Shown here piece after piece: positions 35,619 through 43,576 of a stretch of DNA of 64,000 nt. Each line of letters opens with the position of its first letter. Positions within the stretch are counted from its first letter, which is position 1. The notes beneath the pieces were generated by a model. It was not told the DNA's origin. It saw nothing but the letters and a program-made list of their open reading frames with translations, and made no database searches. Source of the DNA: Clostridia bacterium (GTDB taxonomy: Bacteria > Bacillota > Clostridia > Oscillospirales > Acutalibacteraceae); contig CAAFXS010000048.1 in assembly GCA_900767025.1 (NCBI GenBank), forward strand, positions 11,507 to 75,506, written 5' to 3'. The translations under genes were made by a program, and so were the position numbers.

Positions 35619-35661
35619 TAAATTTTCAGGATTTATCATGTTGATGAGAGGAGTTGATGCT

Positions 35662-36444
35662 ATGACGTATAGTCTGATTGCCAAAGGGCTGTTGATACCG
35701 TTTTTAGGAACCTCACTTGGCTCTGCCTGTGTTTTCTTTGTGAAAAAGGGAATTAATCAAAGGCTGCAAAAGGCGCTTAACGGCTTTGCATCCGGTGTGA
35801 TGGTTGCGGCTGCAATCTGGAGCCTGATAATTCCTGCCATTGAGCAAAGCCAGCACCTGGGAAAGCTTTCGGCAATTCCTGCAATGGTGGGCTTTTGCCT
35901 TGGTATGATGTTTTTGCTTTTGCTTGACACCGTTACTCCCCATATGCATATGAACAACACTGCCGAGGGTCCGAAATCCAACCTTCAAAAAACCACAATG
36001 ATGGTGCTGGCGGTTGTGTTACATAATATCCCCGAGGGTATGGCGGTTGGTGTGATTTATGCCGGCTGGATTTCCGGCAAGGCGGACATTTCCGAAGCCG
36101 CTGCGCTGACACTTGCCATAGGTATTGCAATTCAAAATTTCCCCGAAGGCGCTATCATTTCAATGCCCCTTCGCAGTAACGGAGTATCAAAGGGGAAATC
36201 TTTTTTGTACGGTATAGGCTCGGGTATTGTGGAGCCGATTGCAGGTTTAATTACGGTTTTGCTTTCAAGCATAGTTATTCCGGTTTTGCCTTATCTGCTG
36301 GGCTTTGCAGCAGGCGCAATGATTTATGTTGTTGTGGAGGAGCTGATACCGGAAATGTCCGAGGGCAAGCACTCGAACCTTGCAACAATGCTGTTTATGG
36401 TTGGATTTTCGCTGATGATGTTTTTAGATGTAGCATTTGGATAA
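35662..36444 (+). CDS. ZIP-family metal transporter
   Basis: The 260-residue protein has about eight membrane helices and the ZIP metal motifs HNIPEGMAVG (helix 4) and QNFPEGAIISMPL (helix 5), plus PHMHMNN in the variable loop. This imports zinc or related divalent metals. I chose the ATG at 35662 because GAGGAG precedes it; three earlier in-frame methionines (35638 onwards) give longer forms. It ends at a strong terminator convergent with the next minus-strand gene. Confidence 0.88.
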   Translation: MTYSLIAKGLLIPFLGTSLGSACVFFVKKGINQRLQKALNGFASGVMVAAAIWSLIIPAIEQSQHLGKLSAIPAMVGFCLGMMFLLLLDTVTPHMHMNNTAEGPKSNLQKTTMMVLAVVLHNIPEGMAVGVIYAGWISGKADISEAAALTLAIGIAIQNFPEGAIISMPLRSNGVSKGKSFLYGIGSGIVEPIAGLITVLLSSIVIPVLPYLLGFAAGAMIYVVVEELIPEMSEGKHSNLATMLFMVGFSLMMFLDVAFG

Positions 36445-36449
36445 TAAAA

Positions 36450-36480
36450 AAACAGGCGGTTTTTAACCGCCTGTTTTTTA
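36450..36480. terminator. Bidirectional terminator
   Basis: Stem ACAGGCGGT/ACCGCCTGT flanked by A's and T's, between the ZIP gene and the convergent zinc-ribbon gene. Confidence 0.9.
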
Positions 36481-36963
36481 GTAGATTTCGCTTAAACCTA
36501 CACCTGCAAAAATAACACCGAAAAAGCAAATGAACATAACTATCATTGCCACAATCCACAATGCTGTGGGAAGAACAATTCCTAAAATATTAAGCTTTTT
36601 AACTCTTTGCTTTTCCTCACGGATATACTGATTTTCTGCAAAATCAGGAACCTCGTTTGCTTTGCTGAGTCCGATTATTCCACAGATAATTCCGGCAATG
36701 GGTGTAAGAATAAAGCCTAAAATTATTGCAAGAATACCCATAGTATTTGCTGTGGAAAGATTGTTTCTCATTTCCTGTTCAATAATTAACGGGTCACTTG
36801 ACTGATAATAATTCTGTGTGCTTTGCTGATACTGCGGTGTGTAATATGTACCGCTGTTTTGCTGAGCACCGGCGTTATAATTATTATTGGATACAGGTTG
36901 TGAACAGTTTGGGCAGGTTTCGCTTCCCTCGGGAACGAAAGCTCCGCAGTTTGAACAATACAT
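36478..36963 (-). CDS. Zinc-ribbon membrane protein (DUF4190-like)
   Basis: The 161-residue protein starts with a zinc ribbon MYCSNCGAFVPEGSETCPNC, then a low-complexity Q/N/Y-rich linker (about 24-58). Two hydrophobic helices (about 72-95 and 130-156) are separated by a charged loop (IREEKQRVKK). The layout matches DUF4190-type small membrane proteins with an N-terminal cytoplasmic zinc ribbon. Function unknown. GGAGGGAT-like sequence precedes the ATG. It borders the phage-derived cluster. Confidence 0.75.
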   Translation of the reverse strand: MYCSNCGAFVPEGSETCPNCSQPVSNNNYNAGAQQNSGTYYTPQYQQSTQNYYQSSDPLIIEQEMRNNLSTANTMGILAIILGFILTPIAGIICGIIGLSKANEVPDFAENQYIREEKQRVKKLNILGIVLPTALWIVAMIVMFICFFGVIFAGVGLSEIY

Positions 36964-37080
36964 AATATCCCTCCTTTGATTATTTACATATTAATTATAC
37001 TGCATTTTTGCCGTATATTCAATAGAGGTATATATAATTTTATGCATAACACAGGTGAAAAAATTTTATTTTGCCGTTTT

Positions 37081-37149
37081 TTGCTGATTTTATGCATAGT
37101 TAATACTATAAAAGGCTCTCTGCGCTCTATTAGTGCAGGGAGTTTTTTC
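37081..37149 (+). promoter_or_regulatory. Promoter and leader terminator of the phage-like cluster
   Basis: TTGCTG and TACTAT are separated by 17 bases (37081-37109). Just downstream is a stem CTCTCTGC/GCAGGGAG (one G-U pair, 37116-37142) followed by TTTTTTC. Any transcript starting here meets a terminator before the first gene at 37180, so expression would need read-through or antitermination. Confidence 0.55.
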
Positions 37150-37179
37150 TTTGCAAATATTTCAGCAGGGAGTGTTAAT

Positions 37180-37512
37180 ATGCCGAGAAGAAAAAAGATT
37201 ACTCAAAAAGAGGTCAGCGAAGGCTTAAGGCGCTTAGCCTTCGGAGAGATTAAGGACGCAGTGTCGCTGCTCTTTGAGAGTGAGGAAAAAATTTTGGAAA
37301 ATTTGCCGCAGCTTGATTTGTTCAATGTCAGCGAAATCAAGCGGGTAAAGGGCGGAGGAATGGAGATTAAGTTTTTTGACAGGCTTAAGGCTCTTGATAA
37401 GTTAAGGGAAACCCTGGGTGAGTCCGGCAAGCAGGAGGCAGTCTCCTTTTATGAGGCGCTTGAAAAAAGCGCGGCAAAATCTTCTTCCGTCGGGGACGAC
37501 GATTATGAGTGA
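37180..37512 (+). CDS. Phage terminase small subunit-like protein
   Basis: The 110-residue protein has a positively charged start MPRRKKITQKEVSEGLRRLA, a possible DNA-binding helix-turn-helix, and an acidic C terminus. Its position directly before and overlapping the terminase large subunit identifies it. I chose the ATG at 37180 with GGGAG upstream; an in-frame open stretch extends back to 36976 but lacks a ribosome site and crosses the terminator. Assignment rests mostly on context. Confidence 0.65.
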   Translation: MPRRKKITQKEVSEGLRRLAFGEIKDAVSLLFESEEKILENLPQLDLFNVSEIKRVKGGGMEIKFFDRLKALDKLRETLGESGKQEAVSFYEALEKSAAKSSSVGDDDYE

Positions 37513-38764
37513 ATTCGTACCCTTTTCCGAAAAACAGCTTAGGGTGCTTAACTGGTGGTGCCGAAACAGTAAGGACCGTGACAAAAACGGTATTATCTGC
37601 GATGGTGCAGTCAGAAGCGGAAAAACCCTTTGTATGAGCCTGTCCTTTGTCAGCTGGGCGTTTTACAATTTCAGTGACACATCTTTTGCTATGTGCGGAA
37701 AGACGGTCACTTCTCTGAGACGGAATGTGGTAACGCCCATGCTGCCGATTTTAAAGGACTTGGGCTTTAACTGTGATTACAAGCTCAGCCGAAATTACAT
37801 TGAAATATCAAGGGGAAAATGTGTTAACCGCTTTTATCTGTTCGGTGGCAGGGACGAGTCATCTGCATCGCTTATTCAGGGTATGACCCTTGGCGGAGTG
37901 ATGCTTGATGAGGTGGCGCTTATGCCCCGTTCCTTTGTGGAGCAGGCAGTTGCACGATGCTCTCTTGATAATTCAAAATACTTTTTTAACTGCAATCCCG
38001 AGCATCCATACCATTGGTTTTACACCCAGTGGATAAAAAAGCACAGAGAGAAAAATGTTCTTTATATCCATTTTACTATGGAGGACAACCCCTCTCTGTC
38101 GGAGTCAGTTAAAAACAGGTATAAGAGCCTTTATTCAGGTGCCTTTTATGAACGGTTCATTGAGGGCAAATGGGTAACGGCAGAGGGCTTGGTTTATCCT
38201 ATGTTCAGCTATGACAGGCATATTAAAAGGTTCGACGGAGTATTCAGCGAATACTATCTTTCCTGTGATTACGGCACAGTGAACCCATTTTCACTTGGAC
38301 TTTGGGGGAAGGGCGGTGATGAATGGTACAGAGTGGACGAATATTACCATTCAAGCCGTGACCGTGGAGTTCAGCTGACAGACGAGGAATACTACACAGA
38401 GCTGGAAAAGCTTGCACAGGGAAAAAGCATTAAAGCGCTGATTATTGACCCCTCGGCAGCCTCCTTTATTCAAACCGTTAAAAGACACGGAAAATTCAGG
38501 GTTATCAAGGCGGACAACGATGTTTGCACAGGCATTAACCGTGTTTGTCAGGCGCTGAAAAACGATGAGATATTTTTTTATCCCGTTTGCACCGACGCCA
38601 TAAGAGAATTTTCCCTTTACCGCTGGGATAACAGCATTAAGAAGGACGCCCCTGTAAAAGAAAACGACCACGCAATGGACGATATCCGCTATTTTGTTTC
38701 CACTGTGCTGAAAAGGGAACAGCAGTCAGGCGGATTTGCGTCCTTTGCAGTAGAAAGGAATTGA
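37505..38764 (+). CDS. Phage terminase large subunit
   Basis: TerL packages DNA into capsids. The 419-residue protein has Walker A GAVRSGKTLCMSL, Walker B GVMLDEVALMP, a coupling ASG-like FFNCNPEHP, and RNase H-fold nuclease aspartates in YLSCDYGTVNPFS, IIDPSAAS and DHAMDDIRY. ATPase and nuclease domains look intact. It overlaps terS by 8 bp. Confidence 0.93.
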   Translation: MSEFVPFSEKQLRVLNWWCRNSKDRDKNGIICDGAVRSGKTLCMSLSFVSWAFYNFSDTSFAMCGKTVTSLRRNVVTPMLPILKDLGFNCDYKLSRNYIEISRGKCVNRFYLFGGRDESSASLIQGMTLGGVMLDEVALMPRSFVEQAVARCSLDNSKYFFNCNPEHPYHWFYTQWIKKHREKNVLYIHFTMEDNPSLSESVKNRYKSLYSGAFYERFIEGKWVTAEGLVYPMFSYDRHIKRFDGVFSEYYLSCDYGTVNPFSLGLWGKGGDEWYRVDEYYHSSRDRGVQLTDEEYYTELEKLAQGKSIKALIIDPSAASFIQTVKRHGKFRVIKADNDVCTGINRVCQALKNDEIFFYPVCTDAIREFSLYRWDNSIKKDAPVKENDHAMDDIRYFVSTVLKREQQSGGFASFAVERN

Positions 38765-38768
38765 AGCT

Positions 38769-39890
38769 TTGGGCTTATTTAATTTCAGTAAAAAGAAAAA
38801 CGGCGCATTGACGGCTTCGGCAGTTCAGACCTCGCCGGGCGCAAGGCATCCTTATTATCAGCTTTCATCATATATGCCTATGAGCGGCAAGTCTAAAATT
38901 TATGTTCAGCTCAGGCAGGCGGTGCCGATTATTGACGCCGCCTTAAACAAAATCGTAAGGCTCACCGAGGGCTTTCATTTTGAAACAGGAAACGAGATAC
39001 TTGACGAAAGGATTAACGCTTATTTTGAAAATCTCAATGTAGGCGGCAATCAGCAGGGAATATCCGCTTTTATTTCAAATTATCTTAATCAGCTTTTGAC
39101 CTTTGGTACTGCCATAGGCGAAATGGTTATGGGAAATGACGGAATTTACGCTCTTTATAACAGCGAGCTTGAAAATATCGAGCTTAAAAGGAGCGGAAAC
39201 GGTGTTGATGTGGATTTCTACAATTTTAATGAAAAAATCAAAAATCCCCAGCTTATTCTTTATTCCGTTTTAAATCCCAAGCCCGGTGATTTGTGCGGAA
39301 CAAGTATGCTTGAGGGACTTCCCTTTATCGGCGATATACTTATGAAAATTTACAACACCATCGGCGAGAACTGGGAGCACGCAGGAAATGTCAGGTATGC
39401 AGTTATCTGCAAGCCCTCAGAGGAGGGCACAGGCGGTGATGATGCCAAGGAAAAAGCCTCTGCCGTTGCCGAGGCGTGGCGTGACGCTATGGATTCAAAA
39501 AGCGTGAAGGACTTTGTTGCCGTGGGCGATGTAAGTATTAAGGTTATCGGCAGTGACAATGCGGTGCTTGACAGTGAAATTCCCGTAAGACAGCTGCTTG
39601 AACAGATAGTGGCTAAAACAGGTCTGCCACCCTTTATGCTGGGGCTTAACTGGTCATCAACCGAGCGAATGAGCACTCAGCAGTCGGACATACTTACCAC
39701 CGAGCTTGAGTCATACAGGCGAATACTTACTCCTGTTATTAAAAAAATCGGTGAGATGTATATGACTGTTAACGGTATCAACAGCACCGTTAATGTTGTT
39801 TGGGATGATATTACTCTTCAGGATGAATGCGACAATGCCAAAGCTCAGCTTTATCTTGCCCAGGCAGAGAAAATCAGAAGGGAGGAATAA
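38769..39890 (+). CDS. Phage portal protein
   Basis: The 373-residue protein matches the portal of siphovirus/myovirus-type phages by order and by features: an early RQAVPIIDAALNKIVRLTEG, a central stem, and a C-terminal LELNWSSTERMS-like segment (GLNWSSTERMSTQQSD) before a helical crown. The start is TTG at 38769 with AAGGA upstream. It lies between terL and the prohead protease. Homologues are usually 400-500 residues, so this one is slightly short. Confidence 0.85.
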   Translation: MGLFNFSKKKNGALTASAVQTSPGARHPYYQLSSYMPMSGKSKIYVQLRQAVPIIDAALNKIVRLTEGFHFETGNEILDERINAYFENLNVGGNQQGISAFISNYLNQLLTFGTAIGEMVMGNDGIYALYNSELENIELKRSGNGVDVDFYNFNEKIKNPQLILYSVLNPKPGDLCGTSMLEGLPFIGDILMKIYNTIGENWEHAGNVRYAVICKPSEEGTGGDDAKEKASAVAEAWRDAMDSKSVKDFVAVGDVSIKVIGSDNAVLDSEIPVRQLLEQIVAKTGLPPFMLGLNWSSTERMSTQQSDILTTELESYRRILTPVIKKIGEMYMTVNGINSTVNVVWDDITLQDECDNAKAQLYLAQAEKIRREE

Positions 39891-39891
39891 T

Positions 39892-40848
39892 ATGAGTCAG
39901 GGATATGTTGAAAAAAGTCTTGCTCCGCAAAAGGCGGATATTGAAAAAATCAATGAGTTCACAAGGTCCGACTTTGACAGTGACAGTCTTTATGTTTTCA
40001 ATGTTGTTTTGTGCGATAACGATATCGACAGAGATTTTGAAAAATTCGACCTTGAGGCACTTTATCAGCTGAAGGATTTGTTTGTGGGCAAAACGGGAAT
40101 TTTTGACCATTCTATGAAGTCCTCCGACCAGAAGGCAAGGATTTTTGATACCTTTGTTGAAAGGGTACCGGGCAGGCTTACGGCAGACGGCGATGAATAC
40201 TGTCAGCTGAAGGCGAAAGCTTATATGGTTAAAAGTCAGGAAAATATGCCCCTTATCACTGAAATTGAGGCGGGCATAAAGAAAGAGGTTTCTGTTTCCT
40301 GCTCGGCAGGCAAAAGCACCTGTTCAATATGCGGCAGTGACAAACGAAAGGGCTGTGAGCATATTAACGGCAGAGAATACGGAGGCAAAACGGCTTTTTC
40401 CGTGCTCAGTGACATTAAGGATGCATATGAATTCAGCTTTGTTGCCGTGCCTGCACAAAGAGGTGCAGGCGTTACAAAGTCATTTGATTGTTTAAAGAAA
40501 GGTGAAAATATGACAGAAATAATTAAGAGTCTCAGAGAGTGTAAGGAAGAAACCGTGCTCTCAAAAGCTCAGGCAGGTAAAATTGCTGCTTACATAGAGG
40601 AGCTTGAGGAGGAGGCTCAGCTTGGCAGGGACTACAAAAAGAACCTTGCAGGAGAGGTTGTTGCCCTTTGCTCAAAGGCAATGCCCGAAATGGATTTAAA
40701 GGTGTTCGGCAATGTTGTGCAGGTGATGACCGCCAAGGAGCTTAATGCTTTTAAAAAAGCTTTTTCAGCAGGCGGCTGCAATAATTCTGCGGCTCTGCAA
40801 ATCAAGCCGGGAAAAACAACCGGCAATGTAAATCAGTTTAAAATTTAG
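39892..40848 (+). CDS. Prohead protease-scaffold fusion
   Basis: The 318-residue protein has an N-terminal protease-like domain (DIDRDFEKFD, GIFDHSMKSSDQKARIFD). A cysteine cluster CSICGSDKRKGCEH follows (about 142-155). A helical scaffold-like domain runs from about residue 207. GGAGG precedes the ATG at 39892, which overrides an in-frame longer reading. An in-frame ATG at 40510 with its own AAAGGTG site could make a separate scaffold. Function is inferred from position between portal and capsid. The active-site residues are not identified by eye. Confidence 0.7.
   Translation: MSQGYVEKSLAPQKADIEKINEFTRSDFDSDSLYVFNVVLCDNDIDRDFEKFDLEALYQLKDLFVGKTGIFDHSMKSSDQKARIFDTFVERVPGRLTADGDEYCQLKAKAYMVKSQENMPLITEIEAGIKKEVSVSCSAGKSTCSICGSDKRKGCEHINGREYGGKTAFSVLSDIKDAYEFSFVAVPAQRGAGVTKSFDCLKKGENMTEIIKSLRECKEETVLSKAQAGKIAAYIEELEEEAQLGRDYKKNLAGEVVALCSKAMPEMDLKVFGNVVQVMTAKELNAFKKAFSAGGCNNSAALQIKPGKTTGNVNQFKI
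40510..40848 (+). CDS. Possible internal-start scaffold protein
   Basis: An in-frame ATG at 40510, preceded at 6-base spacing by AAAGGTG, would yield the last 112 residues alone (MTEIIKSLRECKEETVLSKA onward), rich in charged helices. In lambda-like phages the scaffold is made this way from inside the protease gene. Not proven; it may simply be part of the longer protein. Confidence 0.45.
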   Translation: MTEIIKSLRECKEETVLSKAQAGKIAAYIEELEEEAQLGRDYKKNLAGEVVALCSKAMPEMDLKVFGNVVQVMTAKELNAFKKAFSAGGCNNSAALQIKPGKTTGNVNQFKI

Positions 40849-40862
40849 GAGGAAAATTAATT

Positions 40863-41849
40863 ATGGCATTTGATAATATCAAACTTGAAAAAGGTCTTTA
40901 TACAACAGGAAAATCCTTTACCGATGCTCTTGAGGAGCTTGACCCGTCGGAAAACTACAAGGGTACATCACTTGAAGGTCTTGACGCATATGAAAGACAG
41001 CTTAAAAGATTTAACATTAAGGTAAGCGGACCAAATTCCGACAGCGTGTCAAAATTCTTTAACACAGTTGATTCCGCCGCTCTTTTTCCTGAATACATTT
41101 CAAGGGCAGTAAAGGCAGGTATGGAATATGATAACAGCATTGACGATATCGTTGCAACAACTACGGAGATTGACAGCCTTGACTACCGCTCCGTAACAAC
41201 AAATTTCACCGATGAGGAGCTGGACCTTGCCGGCGTTGAGGAGGGCGCACAGCTCCCCGAGCTTACCGTTAAGCTCAGCGACAGCCTTACAACTCTTAAA
41301 AAGCACGGCAGAATGCTTGTGGCTTCCTACGAGGCAATTAAGTTCCAAAAGCTTGATTTGTTCACAACCGTTCTCAAGCAGATTGGTAATCACATTACCG
41401 TAAGCGAATTCCGTCAGGCAGTTGAAACTGCAGGGGAAAACGAGAATGTTAAGACAATCGAGGCAACAGGCGGACTTACCTATGACAACCTTGTAAAGCT
41501 TTGGAGCGCACTTGTGCCCTATCATATGACAACTCTTGTTATGAACAAGGACACCTTTGCAAAGCTCCTTGCTCTTCCCGAATTCAGAGATCCGGCAGCA
41601 GGCCTTGATTTCCACGGTACAGGCAGTCTTATCACTCCTTTCGGCGCAAAGGTTATTGTTTCACCTAACGCAGAGGCAGGTTCAATTTTTGCTGTTGATA
41701 AGAATTATGCCCTTGAGAAGGTACAGGCAGGCGGCGTTATCACAGAATTTGACAAGCTTATTGACCGTCAGCTTGAAAGAGCTTCCATTTCAACAATTAC
41801 AGGCTTTTCAACCATTTATTCAGACGCGGCAGTATTTATGACTGTTTAA
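40863..41849 (+). CDS. Major capsid protein (HK97-like)
   Basis: The 328-residue protein starts with an N-arm (MAFDNIKLEKGLYTTGKSFT) and contains P-domain and A-domain-like stretches including GAQLPELTVKLSD and GSLITPFGAKVIVSPNA. AGGAGG precedes the ATG. Position directly after the protease/scaffold supports the HK97-fold capsid role. Codon use (AAG, CTT, GCC) is more biased than its neighbours, as expected of a highly expressed protein. Confidence 0.85.
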   Translation: MAFDNIKLEKGLYTTGKSFTDALEELDPSENYKGTSLEGLDAYERQLKRFNIKVSGPNSDSVSKFFNTVDSAALFPEYISRAVKAGMEYDNSIDDIVATTTEIDSLDYRSVTTNFTDEELDLAGVEEGAQLPELTVKLSDSLTTLKKHGRMLVASYEAIKFQKLDLFTTVLKQIGNHITVSEFRQAVETAGENENVKTIEATGGLTYDNLVKLWSALVPYHMTTLVMNKDTFAKLLALPEFRDPAAGLDFHGTGSLITPFGAKVIVSPNAEAGSIFAVDKNYALEKVQAGGVITEFDKLIDRQLERASISTITGFSTIYSDAAVFMTV

Positions 41850-41866
41850 TCCGCAGGAGAGCAGCT

Positions 41867-42220
41867 ATGATAGATTACGATGAAATTTGCAATGAACTGA
41901 AGCAGATTTCCGGTATGGCTGACGAGGAAATTTTGAAATATAAAAATTCCGTAATCTATACGGCGGACAGTATCTGGCTTCAGTTGAAAAAAGAGCCTGA
42001 TGAAAAGGAGCTTAACAAGCTTTACTATCTCTGCGCTGTCAAGGCGTATTACAGAATTATGCTTTTGGAGGGCGGCGGAGTGAAAAGCTTTTCCGCAGGG
42101 GATATATCTTATACTGCCGACAGAGGCTCCCTTGCAGGCATAAAAGAATTGCTGGCAGAGGCAGAGGCGGATTGCAGCGGCTTGATTTCTATGGGCAGCT
42201 TTGCCTTTGAGGCGGTGTAA
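41867..42220 (+). CDS. Head-tail connector (adaptor-like) protein
   Basis: The 117-residue helical protein (DYDEICNELKQISGMADEEIL) follows the capsid gene, where the gp6/gp15-type adaptor normally lies. The C terminus is glycine/serine-containing (GSFAFEAV). AGGAG precedes the ATG. The identification is by gene order, size and helical make-up; I see no diagnostic motif. Confidence 0.6.
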   Translation: MIDYDEICNELKQISGMADEEILKYKNSVIYTADSIWLQLKKEPDEKELNKLYYLCAVKAYYRIMLLEGGGVKSFSAGDISYTADRGSLAGIKELLAEAEADCSGLISMGSFAFEAV

Positions 42221-42221
42221 T

Positions 42222-42578
42222 ATGAACAGTGAATACATTATAAGACGCCAAATTGAACGAGCAGGAAACACTGTAAGCCTTAGGGACGGGGACTGGCGCT
42301 CCGTCCCCTTTAAGGCACTGATTTCACCCCTTTGGAGAAAAAAGAGCTCTGCCTTTGAAAACAACTTTACCGAGCTTGGCGAAAACCTGCACGAATATTA
42401 CCTTTATATCGGCAGTGCAAGCCACGCAGTTACGGAGCTTTCCGACGATGCACTGCTTTACAGTAACGGTCAGGTGTATGAATTTAAGCACCGTGACTGT
42501 GTGAGAGTAAATGACACGGTGCTTTATTACACAGGTATTCTAAGACGGCTGAAAGGAGTAGGTGCAGATGAGGATTGA
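42222..42578 (+). CDS. Head completion (stopper-like) protein
   Basis: The 118-residue protein is beta-rich with RRQIERAGNTVSLRDGDW and SPLWRKKSS. Its size and position after the adaptor fit the head-closure/stopper proteins. It starts 1 bp after the preceding stop; GAGGCGG lies upstream of the ATG. Identification is by position. Confidence 0.55.
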   Translation: MNSEYIIRRQIERAGNTVSLRDGDWRSVPFKALISPLWRKKSSAFENNFTELGENLHEYYLYIGSASHAVTELSDDALLYSNGQVYEFKHRDCVRVNDTVLYYTGILRRLKGVGADED

Positions 42579-42978
42579 TAATATAATTGATATCATTACA
42601 GAGCAAATCAGGCAGGACAGCTATTTTGACCAAATTGAAATAATATATGCTTATCCCAAAGCGGTAAAGCCCACAAGGCTTGACAAAACATATATCGCTC
42701 TGGGAATAAGTGATATTAATATATCGCCGGTGCACATTGACGCTGATGATTTAGAGGGAAATATTTCTGTTTTTGCAGATATTTTTGTTCCTTATAAAAA
42801 AGAAAATGCCTGTCTGTCCGAAATTTTTACAAGGCTTTGCAGTTGCCTGAGCTGTTTAAATCTGACATCTGTCAGCGCAGGCAGAATTGAGGCATACGCC
42901 GATGTTCAGGCGTATGCACTGAAAACTGTTATTACCTTCAGCGACAGGATTACCACAGGAGGTGAGGCTGATGAATAA
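42568..42978 (+). CDS. Tail terminator/neck-like protein
   Basis: The 136-residue protein (RIDNIIDIITEQIRQDSYF) with an alternating hydrophobic beta pattern occupies the tail-terminator position after the stopper. ATG at 42568 follows AGGAG at 9-base spacing; an in-frame GTG at 42562 is too close. It overlaps the upstream gene by 11 bp. In a normal myovirus or siphovirus the tube, sheath and tape measure follow here, but none do. Confidence 0.55.
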   Translation: MRIDNIIDIITEQIRQDSYFDQIEIIYAYPKAVKPTRLDKTYIALGISDINISPVHIDADDLEGNISVFADIFVPYKKENACLSEIFTRLCSCLSCLNLTSVSAGRIEAYADVQAYALKTVITFSDRITTGGEADE

Positions 42979-43063
42979 CGAGGAGGTTTCCTCTGCAGAG
43001 GAGCTTAGCGAAATTATTCGTCTTGACCAAAAAAGATATGACAAAAACAGAGGAGGAGCGTAG
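42971..43063 (+). CDS. 30-residue micro-protein in the tail-shaft position
   Basis: An ORF of 30 codons (MNNEEVSSAEELSEIIRLDQ then KRYDKNRGGA) begins in the end of the neck gene, with AGGAGGTG upstream. It is small, charged and probably helical. It stands exactly where tail-shaft genes are missing. It could be a real small particle protein, a fossil of a deleted tail gene, or non-coding. No family recognised. Confidence 0.4.
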   Translation: MNNEEVSSAEELSEIIRLDQKRYDKNRGGA

Positions 43064-43069
43064 CCCGAT

Positions 43070-43576
43070 ATGAAAATGCAGTTCAGAGATTTTGTTTTTC
43101 CGTCAAATCCCTCTTCGGTGGAGGTGCAGTCCTCGGCAAATGTTAAGCACAAGCCTATTTTTTCAACCGACGGAAAGACGGAGAATGTGTCGGTTAACCC
43201 TGTTGTTATCAGGGGAAACGGGTGCTTTTACGGTGAAGAGGGCGAAAATCACTGCCTTTATCTTCAACATTTGCTGAAAACAAGAGCCTCGGGCCATTTG
43301 CTTTTACCCTCCTCGGCAGGCTTTACCGCCTTTTTAACGGAATTTCAGTATTCAAAAAGCAGTAAAAAAAGCGGTGTTTCATATAGCTTTGTGTTCACCG
43401 AGGATTGCGGCGGAAAAGCCGAAACAAGAAGCTTTCGCAGTACCGTTGCCGAAAAGGGCGAAAACGCCTTCAATATTGCAAACAGATGCGATGTTTCCGT
43501 TGATGATATTATGAGGCTCAACGATTTTGAAAATCCTTTCAGTATCACTGAGGGTGACAGGGTGGTGATTAGATGA
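43070..43576 (+). CDS. LysM tail/baseplate protein
   Basis: The 168-residue protein has a beta-rich N-terminal domain (FRDFVFPSNPSSVEVQS) and a C-terminal LysM (about 121-168: GENAFNIANRCDVSVDDIMR ending GDRVVI), as in XkdP/gpX-type tail-hub attachment proteins. GGAGGAG precedes the ATG at 11 bases. LysM here anchors baseplate components to the tail tube in contractile systems. Confidence 0.75.
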   Translation: MKMQFRDFVFPSNPSSVEVQSSANVKHKPIFSTDGKTENVSVNPVVIRGNGCFYGEEGENHCLYLQHLLKTRASGHLLLPSSAGFTAFLTEFQYSKSSKKSGVSYSFVFTEDCGGKAETRSFRSTVAEKGENAFNIANRCDVSVDDIMRLNDFENPFSITEGDRVVIR

